47,228 bases of DNA, taken from a virus. Numbering within the stretch: position 1 is the stretch's first letter; the number at the start of each line of letters is the position of its first letter. Of the stretch, positions 8,701-15,305 are shown piece by piece. The notes beneath the pieces were generated by a model. The model searched no databases. It worked only from the letters and a program-made list of their open reading frames with translations, and was not told the DNA's origin. A program made the position numbers and the translations under genes. The stretch lies in IMG/VR virus record IMGVR_UViG_3300042298_000886, positions 1 through 47,228 of that record. One strand, given 5' to 3'.

Positions 8701-10384
8701 TTCCCATTAAACCAACACCTGAATATCTTCTACTTTCTGGATAAAAGTTTTTAATATCATTTTGAATCTTAGTAACTCCTGGTGCCCAGTCCATTTCATT
8801 TGATGGAGTTGGTAATTGATATTGATTAGCTGGAGGTGTAACAGGAGGTACTACAGGTGGAACAACTGGTGGAATAACCGGTGCTGTAACTACAGGATTT
8901 GTTGCTACAGGAGCTTGAGTAGCTGCTGGAGTTGTTGGTCCTGATCCTACTTCTTCTTTAACTGTAGTAGCTTCATTTCCAGGTGTATTCTTATCTACTT
9001 CTTTAAGAGATTCCTTATTTACAGCATCTATTGCAAGATTAGTATATGTTTTAACAGCATCAAATGTTCTAGTTTTTTTCCTTGACGCAGTACTACTTGA
9101 ACCATAACCATACATTTCTGCAGACATTGGATTGCTGAGTTGTTGTAGTGGTGATGGATCAAAATACATTGTGTACTGTTTTGGACCAAAGAGTCCAGAC
9201 TTTCTTACATCAACTTCTCTGAGGTTTGGAATGTTACCAAATCTCTTCATAGATCTTCTATAGAAGCCTCTAGGAAGATCATCTCCTACAATCATACCAT
9301 TCCTAGCTTTTACTGTTTGATTCATTGGCTCACCAAAGATTCCACTAGTAGCTTGAGAGTATAATTGTAAGTGATGCATTGGATTCTCTACATCTTGCTC
9401 AGGCATAGGTACACCACCTTCTTGCATCATCTGATCATACTGTTGTTCAACCTGATTTTGCATTGCAGACATTTGGGCATCATTCTTTACAGTATCTGTA
9501 AATAACTTTAATCTACCCTCTCTAAAGTTTGCTCCTGTTGGGTCACCTTGATTTGGATCTACATCACTTTCATTTGTTCCTCCCATTTGTTTTTTGAGAA
9601 GGCCCATAACAGAACTTACATACTTCTTCTTTGCTTTTTTATAAGCACCACCATTTTGTAGTCTAGAATAATCTACAGTTGTGTTAGCAAATTCTTTTTC
9701 AGCATAGGGTGAAGTTGACTCTTCATCAGAGTTCCATGCCATTTGTGAGACTAGATCATAACCCATCATTGGTTGTACTAAAGCTTCATAGTTCTCAGCA
9801 CTTGGTAGTGCAACATCATACTCTCCACCATCCTGATATCTTCTTCTTGTAGTACCACCGTATCTTTGTTCAGCAAGTGGGTCTAAGGCTTCATCAAGAA
9901 TATCTGGACCTTGATCTGAATCTTCCATTACAATATCTGAACCTGTGTCATCAAATAGATCATAATCAATATCCTGTTCAGGGTTCTCTGTGATTATGGC
10001 ATCTTTTGTTAAAGGAGCTTCTTTCTGTCTTGGTTGACCTGTTTCCTGCTCATAGGTTCTATCATCTTCTTTCTCAATATCCTCTGTGAGTTTTTCAGCA
10101 ATTGTAACATACAATTCAGTAGCTGCATCAATAGGCACACCCATAATATTTACTAACTGGAAGAGCGTCTTTTCTTTTGCTACTTGGTTAGTAATATCAT
10201 TAACAACAAACTGAATTAACTGATTAGTGTTATCTTGTTCTTGTGCTGGTTGTGCTCCTGGATATGCTAGCATAGATGGATCCGGAGTTCCTCCCATTTG
10301 TGCTTTAGCAAGGAACTGGGAAGTTTTATTTACATACTTACCGTTACCATCTGGAGCCTTATAAATTCTTACTTTTTTCTTCAT
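5783..10384 (-). CDS. Giant modular virion cargo-type protein, 1533 aa, with many Gly-Gly motifs
   Basis: The protein begins MKKKVRIYKAPDGNGKYVNK, similar to the start of the next gene (KKVRI / RKVRI), and has at least eleven Gly-Gly motifs: AQMGG (29-32), YGGTTRRRYQDGG (175-187), LQNGG, KQMGG, MQEGG, QQGG, FVGGG, MQGGG, KYGG, AQMGG (1498-1501) and YMANGG (1523-1528). The residues DVRKSG occur twice (392-397 and 774-779) with similar flanks ending in YTMYF and YTIYY, so an internal domain was probably duplicated. A Pro/Val linker lies at about 500-519. The N-terminal 50-110 helix bundle and an acidic stretch (135-170) precede the repeats. The C-terminus ends TDEEIKEYMANGGQIQFI, closely like motifs in the neighbouring 1620-aa protein. 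No enzyme motif recognised. It may be carried in the virion and cut or sorted at the motifs; that is inference. Confidence 0.7.
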   Translation of the reverse strand: MKKKVRIYKAPDGNGKYVNKTSQFLAKAQMGGTPDPSMLAYPGAQPAQEQDNTNQLIQFVVNDITNQVAKEKTLFQLVNIMGVPIDAATELYVTIAEKLTEDIEKEDDRTYEQETGQPRQKEAPLTKDAIITENPEQDIDYDLFDDTGSDIVMEDSDQGPDILDEALDPLAEQRYGGTTRRRYQDGGEYDVALPSAENYEALVQPMMGYDLVSQMAWNSDEESTSPYAEKEFANTTVDYSRLQNGGAYKKAKKKYVSSVMGLLKKQMGGTNESDVDPNQGDPTGANFREGRLKLFTDTVKNDAQMSAMQNQVEQQYDQMMQEGGVPMPEQDVENPMHHLQLYSQATSGIFGEPMNQTVKARNGMIVGDDLPRGFYRRSMKRFGNIPNLREVDVRKSGLFGPKQYTMYFDPSPLQQLSNPMSAEMYGYGSSSTASRKKTRTFDAVKTYTNLAIDAVNKESLKEVDKNTPGNEATTVKEEVGSGPTTPAATQAPVATNPVVTAPVIPPVVPPVVPPVTPPANQYQLPTPSNEMDWAPGVTKIQNDIKNFYPESRRYSGVGLMGSSDYYAYNNQLGKWQYIPGDGESTVFKDVKDQSLIDRLDKGDAKTLDAFTIKDKPGYYYRKRMDGSFAKYKGDPKKHNSSTRPIAYITKKDKSYNYLDNKYWFENEGTTVLNYKQQGGFVTDPFNNPMEPLQRFVGGGYDPSINDLSENQIQYMDSKDVTDAYMQGGGFIKNFIPANLTRSRQNDVVQRIYNPVTGETRQGGPGAGNYLSAIDVRKSGITGTPKKYTIYYGSEGDPRYENLISLDGAKGKDTKSTQRSQKQQALENAGYGDRTDVTGLKGKSKRAIRQGERKRDRELKKLYEEDPTNVEFTAIDQNAPFDYTQPKPELSAQDYLTTSWGDVRGDLNSDLQTNLDEFLKTDPTPEQIDDKVAELLDQRSRDMAPDPSFFASPEQEKINRESLQRNPMMMGFNRGPATTQENVIEGNNVTEESDVVQGNDIIQEGDSSLPKVDIPAANIPTALPEVPVTNPEDIDMDPNSAAEMEFERQLLDQGSYYPDMAFQDYMSTVGPMSNETDSIVPFEEQYMVGQQPYNPDEALVTPGMIDYNFIQNPEAAYEARLQELNPMIDMGAWSGTAYPADILQPGVNPFELPVGGGEYYYPPFAQPTAPVPSRNNQPTNRPAPSGPSLDQLRAQQRRNPNAGKDYTFKPNMAGMKKDPDYVRAMQNARKDGIVTNQEAENASRIFKQKQAEQEKAKVADQAQRTINQIMNSSASTAEKNKAREKVVLQMEQRWDEIDRVANSRKYGGALSKFVGGGNNQPFTGESPIAYTNNPMMQGKSDLDLISLNSGIQGAQGQVNWGAMSSQGIVNQKNDDGSVSYGVDATYKGPQAPEIKIDPMQQEEFQVAKTYSEPLAIDVKNKLSQGEREARLIAGNSLMRGVAGFKNRRDDTKQMEGFYDNLTADNLYASDPSRDRGDYAESGLYRPDEQGQTWYGRSAQMGGYVDDDFEDGEEVYMTDEEIKEYMANGGQIQFI

Positions 10385-10394
10385 TATACAGTGT

Positions 10395-10404
10395 ATATAC
10401 TAAA
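10395..10404 (-). promoter_or_regulatory. Candidate late-promoter box before the 1533-aa gene
   Basis: On the minus strand this reads TTTAGTATAT, 11 bases upstream of the ATG at 10384. It matches the GTATAT-centred motif seen before several other genes in the window and lies right after an AT hairpin, as expected for a new transcript start. The short distance to the ATG leaves almost no leader, so it may instead be simple AT-rich sequence. Confidence 0.35.
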
Positions 10405-10427
10405 TATAGTAAATTAAAATTTAAACA

Positions 10428-10446
10428 GTAAACTTATTAAGTTTAC
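10428..10446 (-). terminator. AT-rich hairpin overlapping the stop of the 1620-aa gene
   Basis: An 8-bp inverted repeat (GTAAACTT / AAGTTTAC) with a 3-base loop spans the stop codon at 10443-10445 and is followed on the minus strand by TGTTTAAATTTTAATTT. Its core and loop size resemble the hairpin at 3441-3463. Likely a weak terminator between giant genes. Confidence 0.5.
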
Positions 10447-13400
10447 ATCTCTTCTATAATCCAACCACCTTTTTTGTACTCTTTGATCTCAGCATCTGAT
10501 AGTTCCATTATAATGCCACCATCAGAATAACCTTTCTTACCAAAATTAAAATTGCCAGTCTTTAATCTTTGAAGTTCATTGTATTGTCTTTCTGTTGCTA
10601 TACCATTTTGTCTTTTTACACTAGCAATTAAATCTTTATAAAACTGTTTATTTGAATTAGATAAACGTCTACTATCATAAGTATTTAATAACTGAGTAAA
10701 GTAATCTGGATTTTTAATTTCATATTTAGACATATCCATACTACCTAAACTTGATTTAAAAGTCTTAGGAGATCCTGGTAATTCTTTAGATACCTCTTTA
10801 GGAATTTCATATCCAAACTTATCTTCTAATCTTTGCTTAACAGGTTTATCTAAATTATTCCAATCAAATTGACTTTTTGGATTATCTACATAATTAAGGT
10901 CTACAAGTTTATATGAATCAGTTGCCGGATCATACATCATATTATTTTGACCAAAATAATCTATACCAACTTTATTCTCATCTAAAAGTTCAACCATGTA
11001 TTGCAGTTCACGTTTAGCTTTATCTGAAGGTACACCAAAACCAAGAGGTTTATTTATTGGATTTTCTGCACTTAATGGATTACCTTTCCATGGCATAAAT
11101 TGTACAGCTTCTGAATTTGACCTTATTACAGTATTACCTTTTACTTTAGGTATTTTTAATGTAAAAGCTTTTGTAGGAAATGCAACATTTTCCATAAGTG
11201 GCATTCCTTCTAAATCTTTACCAGTTTGAACTAAGTTAGCTAAGTCTTCTGAGCTTCCAGGAAAAGTTCCTATTTTAACTACCTCATCTGGATTTAAAGT
11301 ATTAACAAATATTCTACCTTGTCCTCCACCTAACTTTGTACCTTGTTCAGTTAATACCTGTTTTATAGGGAGTTTAGTTCTTCTAAGATTTCTTGCTTCT
11401 ATAGCTTTTTCTATTTCCAATCTTTTTAGTTGTTCTTCTTGTTGAAGAGGTATTCTAGTATTTCTATTTTCAAAACCAGGATACTTATCTAATAATGCAT
11501 TTTCTCTTTTATATGAGCTTTTAATTTTAGCATCATCAACAAATTTATTTAATTTACCTACAGGGTCTTTCCAACTAGTTCTACCCATTGCAGAACTATA
11601 TAAACCAGGTGTTTCTAATATCTGTTCAGGTGTTTTAAACCATGCTTGTGGATTTGTTTTTGCAAGATCAACTCCTGCACTTCCAGCTTTATATGCACCC
11701 TTTGCTAAATTAATTCCAAGTTCTGGTATAGCCTCAAGTCCAGCATATGTCAATGGGTTAAGTGCAGTTACATCAGTATCTGTAACATTAGCCATTTTTT
11801 CTCCGCTATACCAACTAGGCATTTCTTTATAACTAGATCCAGTTGATAAGCCAGTATTTTTTAAATAGTTTGCAGGAATTGTTCCAGGTATTTCTAAAGC
11901 TGCAAATGATTCTAAACCTCCTATAGGAATAGAAAATGGCAGGTCAATATCTGTAAATGGAATCTTAGTCATTTTAGCATTTAAAATTTCTTGAGATTCT
12001 TTTTGAGTAAGTCCAGGCATATTACCTTTGTTCATTGCATCTCTTAGTTCAGGACTAAATTTTGATGCAAGCGTAGCTAATCCAGCAAGTGTTCTATCCC
12101 AATAAGTAGGTTGCAATTTAGAACCATATTTAGATTCAGCAACAATCCCTCTCTGAGTATCATTAAGCTTATCTACATACTGAGTCCTTCTATTTGGATT
12201 CCATCCTTCTTGTCTACTTACTTTTTTTACTACAGCAGTATTTTTGTTATAGTCATATTCATTTTTAAAATTATCTACAAGATAATCTGGCCAGTTATAA
12301 CTAGAGATAGCATTTTTATTACCGTATCCTGTTTTGGTACCCCACTTATCTATAATAAGATTTTTATTATTTTTTAAGTACTGTTTTTTCTTTTTATTAA
12401 TAAATTCTTCTTCAGGGTGTCTTTTTTTATAATCTCTTGCAGCTTTACCCCAATTAGTAAGTTTACCTTGAACAACAACTTCTTGTTCATCTAGTATGTA
12501 ACCTGCAGTTTCATTTGGATCATATGTTCCCGGTTGAAACTGTGTTTTCTTACGCTTAGGTTCTCCACCTTCTTGTTTATAATCTATAAAGTTATTAGAT
12601 ATTATATCTTGTAACTTTTTTCTGTACTCTCCTTCATTAAACAATTGATCAGCAGCTAATCCTCTTGCTCCCCATTTATAAGCAGCCTCTGCATATTGTT
12701 GAGCATTAGCATATTTTAAACCTTCTTCTAAATTATCCGGATCTAGTTTTCTATAGTTATTGCTTAAGAATTTTTTTCTATAAACATTTAAATCTTCAAG
12801 AGGAACATTTTTAATAGACCTACCTGTAACTTTATCAAATGGTGCTACACCATAATTATCTGTTCCAGCAACTCTTGATGACCAGGTGTAATTAGAATTA
12901 TCAGGCTTTAACTCAACTGCAAATAAACCTTTATAATTTTCATCAGGTTTTTTTCCCATTCCAAAAAATGGTGTATCCACTGTTAATCCTGATTTCATTC
13001 TCATTGGTGCAGGAGCTTGTGCCCCACCTTTGTTAATTAAATCTTGTAATCCAGCTTTATTGCCAATTTTTCTATATTTTAAATTTTTATTAGGAATACT
13101 TGTTAATTCATTTTTAGTAAAAGGAGTTAATGGTCTAGTTAAAAAGTTTCTATCAAAACCAGATTTTAAAATTTCATCTGATGAATTTGGAGATCCTGGT
13201 AATTCTCTTGGAACTTCTGGATATCCTTTTAACCAATGTGGTTTGTTGCTTATATTTTCTTGTAATCTAAATTCATCTAGATACTTTAATGGTATTGATA
13301 ATTTATCAGGATCTGTCAAATCTTCTCCAAAATATCTAGGGCTATCAATTATAGCCTGAGGTTGAGTATCTGTTCTTTTTATAAAAAATCTAGAATCATT

Positions 13401-15305
13401 ATTAAGTTCATGCCATCTACTTGTATTTTGAGCTGCTATATATGGTAAATTATCTGGATCAGCTTTTAAATGAAAATAATCTACTTTATTTGATAAATTT
13501 TCTATTTTGTTATATTGATTAGGAATAAATGGATGTTTTATAAGTTCTCCTTCTTTTGGTAAATTTAAAAAAGGAATTTTATTTGCAAATGGATTTACTT
13601 TATAAGCATTAGAAAGTAATCCTTCTTTTGTACCTATAAATCTTCCAAGTTCAGATGCTGTAGTTTTTGTTCCTTGATATAAAGGACTTAACATATTAGC
13701 TCCCCATAAATCTAATACACCTGTTGCCACATCTGCAGCGGCTTCACCATATTTACCTTCTTGTATTTTTCCTGGAGCAGGAAGTAATCTATTTACTATT
13801 GCATCTCCTGCAAAACCAGAAGCCAGGGCATTACCATAGGTAGCTCCTGCTATTCCACTCATACCAGGTAATGAAGTATTAAATGCAGTTTGAAGATACG
13901 GTAATGCTGCACTACCAACTGTTTCAGCAGCAGTCCATGCTCCAGGCGCAACTGTAGGCCCAAAAGCAGCAACTTGCCATAACCAATCCATCATATCTAA
14001 TGGTTGTTCATGCTGCATATTTTGAGTCATTTGATTTTCATAGGCAGCTATACTAGCGGCCTTTTGAGATTCTATTTTTTTTGCTAATTCTTGATCAGCA
14101 AGTACAACAGAATTTTTTAATCCTTGTAATTGTTTTTCTCTAGCAATTGCATTTTTCTGACTTGTACCTGCTGCATTTTCCCAAACAGTTTGATTAATTA
14201 CTGGTTTAGGTGCACCTTGAACTGGTCTTATTTCTTCAACTGGTTTTGGTTGTCCAGGAAAAAGAGCAACAGCATTCTTATTTAATTCAGCTGCTCTTTT
14301 ACCCTCAGGATCATTTATTGGTATAAAATTATTGCCTGTGCTCTTATTACTAATATACCATTGATTACCTATCTTTTTATATGAAGCATTTGGATTTCCA
14401 GCATATGTATAAATTTGCCCACCATCAGGATATTCATCAATAATAAAACCACCTTTTCTATACTCCTCTATTTCTTCTTCTGTAAGCTCTGCTTCTATAT
14501 AGTCTTCTTCTGGATTTTCTTTTCTATAAGACTCATCTGGAGTTATCTGTTTATAATTTTCTGCAAAGTACATTGCATCTTCAGGATTGTCAAATCTTAT
14601 AGCTTCTGCAGACTCTGGACCAAAATCACCAAGCATAAGTTGACCATTAACATCTTGTATTAATGGTACTGCATAGTTATCCATAGATGCCATAAAATGA
14701 GTTCCTATCATACCGTCACCAAAGTCATAAGGTTGGTCCGGTGCAACTACCATTCTCTGAGCAGCAGGATTATCATGCATTTGAGCATATGCCAATCTTG
14801 CTTTCATCATAGCATTATTAGCAGCATCTATTTCTTCTTGGGACATTACACCACCATCTTGGTACTGAGCATTAGGATCAAATACTTTTCTTTTCTTAGA
14901 CTTGGGTTTTGAAAATAGTGGGTTCTCAGTAAATAATCTATTAGTAGCTTCCAGACTCCTTGAAAATTTTTTAGATGCTAGACCTTTTTTACTTGGCTTT
15001 GGCATTTTAACCAAACTCTTAGGTGTACCACCCTTCTTAAGTTCAGGATACTCATCCACATAATCTGCACCTGGAAAAGTATACTCACCACCAGGATACA
15101 TCATCTGTGGTTCTCCCATATTAGGGTATGCCATAACAGGATATGGTACACCCTGCATTGTAATTTTGTCAGATGGAATTCTTGTTATCTCACCCGGGTG
15201 TGCCCATTGTCCTCTTGGATCTTCAATAATATTTTTAGGTGTAGCAAATCTCTTAGTCTTATTTAACTCTCTAGTAGCTTTGCTTAATACTTTTTTGTTA
15301 CCCAT
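10443..15305 (-). CDS. Giant multidomain virion protein with kinase-like domain, 1620 aa
   Basis: Three zones are visible. Residues 1-300 have Gly-Gly motifs (ELKKGG, QYQDGG, EYRKGG, EYPDGG). Residues about 441-540 form an Ala/Gly-rich hydrophobic stretch. Residues about 735-905 form a compact domain with YRKIG, TPFFGMGK and VPLEDLNVYRK that weakly recalls ADP-ribosyltransferase-like toxin domains. Residues about 1320-1475 resemble a protein kinase fold: glycine loop GGGQGRIF (1326-1333), VVKIG with K1344, a catalytic-loop-like GIDYFGQNN with D1449 and N1454, and VDLN with D1469 in place of DFG. The C-terminus is ELSDAEIKEYKKGGWIIEEM. The motif ELPGSP occurs twice (701 and 1508). The interior is more AT-rich than the flanks. 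The layout fits the published concept of polyvalent phage proteins that deliver several effectors. Its ATG shares one base with the preceding stop. Domain assignments are by eye. Confidence 0.72.
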   Translation of the reverse strand: MGNKKVLSKATRELNKTKRFATPKNIIEDPRGQWAHPGEITRIPSDKITMQGVPYPVMAYPNMGEPQMMYPGGEYTFPGADYVDEYPELKKGGTPKSLVKMPKPSKKGLASKKFSRSLEATNRLFTENPLFSKPKSKKRKVFDPNAQYQDGGVMSQEEIDAANNAMMKARLAYAQMHDNPAAQRMVVAPDQPYDFGDGMIGTHFMASMDNYAVPLIQDVNGQLMLGDFGPESAEAIRFDNPEDAMYFAENYKQITPDESYRKENPEEDYIEAELTEEEIEEYRKGGFIIDEYPDGGQIYTYAGNPNASYKKIGNQWYISNKSTGNNFIPINDPEGKRAAELNKNAVALFPGQPKPVEEIRPVQGAPKPVINQTVWENAAGTSQKNAIAREKQLQGLKNSVVLADQELAKKIESQKAASIAAYENQMTQNMQHEQPLDMMDWLWQVAAFGPTVAPGAWTAAETVGSAALPYLQTAFNTSLPGMSGIAGATYGNALASGFAGDAIVNRLLPAPGKIQEGKYGEAAADVATGVLDLWGANMLSPLYQGTKTTASELGRFIGTKEGLLSNAYKVNPFANKIPFLNLPKEGELIKHPFIPNQYNKIENLSNKVDYFHLKADPDNLPYIAAQNTSRWHELNNDSRFFIKRTDTQPQAIIDSPRYFGEDLTDPDKLSIPLKYLDEFRLQENISNKPHWLKGYPEVPRELPGSPNSSDEILKSGFDRNFLTRPLTPFTKNELTSIPNKNLKYRKIGNKAGLQDLINKGGAQAPAPMRMKSGLTVDTPFFGMGKKPDENYKGLFAVELKPDNSNYTWSSRVAGTDNYGVAPFDKVTGRSIKNVPLEDLNVYRKKFLSNNYRKLDPDNLEEGLKYANAQQYAEAAYKWGARGLAADQLFNEGEYRKKLQDIISNNFIDYKQEGGEPKRKKTQFQPGTYDPNETAGYILDEQEVVVQGKLTNWGKAARDYKKRHPEEEFINKKKKQYLKNNKNLIIDKWGTKTGYGNKNAISSYNWPDYLVDNFKNEYDYNKNTAVVKKVSRQEGWNPNRRTQYVDKLNDTQRGIVAESKYGSKLQPTYWDRTLAGLATLASKFSPELRDAMNKGNMPGLTQKESQEILNAKMTKIPFTDIDLPFSIPIGGLESFAALEIPGTIPANYLKNTGLSTGSSYKEMPSWYSGEKMANVTDTDVTALNPLTYAGLEAIPELGINLAKGAYKAGSAGVDLAKTNPQAWFKTPEQILETPGLYSSAMGRTSWKDPVGKLNKFVDDAKIKSSYKRENALLDKYPGFENRNTRIPLQQEEQLKRLEIEKAIEARNLRRTKLPIKQVLTEQGTKLGGGQGRIFVNTLNPDEVVKIGTFPGSSEDLANLVQTGKDLEGMPLMENVAFPTKAFTLKIPKVKGNTVIRSNSEAVQFMPWKGNPLSAENPINKPLGFGVPSDKAKRELQYMVELLDENKVGIDYFGQNNMMYDPATDSYKLVDLNYVDNPKSQFDWNNLDKPVKQRLEDKFGYEIPKEVSKELPGSPKTFKSSLGSMDMSKYEIKNPDYFTQLLNTYDSRRLSNSNKQFYKDLIASVKRQNGIATERQYNELQRLKTGNFNFGKKGYSDGGIIMELSDAEIKEYKKGGWIIEEM
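10464..10502 (-). other. C-terminal EIxEYxxGG motif of the 1620-aa protein
   Basis: Residues 1602-1614 read LSDAEIKEYKKGG, six residues before the C-terminus. The same pattern closes the 1533-aa protein (MTDEEIKEYMANGG) and occurs inside this protein (LTEEEIEEYRKGG). An amphipathic helix followed by Gly-Gly resembles the double-glycine leader of peptides exported by C39-peptidase transporters, but here it is internal or C-terminal, so a different role is likely. Confidence 0.6.
10866..11348 (-). other. Protein-kinase-like domain within the 1620-aa protein
   Basis: Residues about 1320-1480. A glycine-rich loop, an invariant-type lysine (K1344), a D-x4-N catalytic loop (D1449, N1454; spacing of five as in kinases) and a following metal-binding-type aspartate (D1469, 20 residues after D1449) appear in the correct order. 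Histidine of the HxD motif is replaced by isoleucine or glycine, so activity is uncertain. It could be active, or a pseudokinase. Confidence 0.6.
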
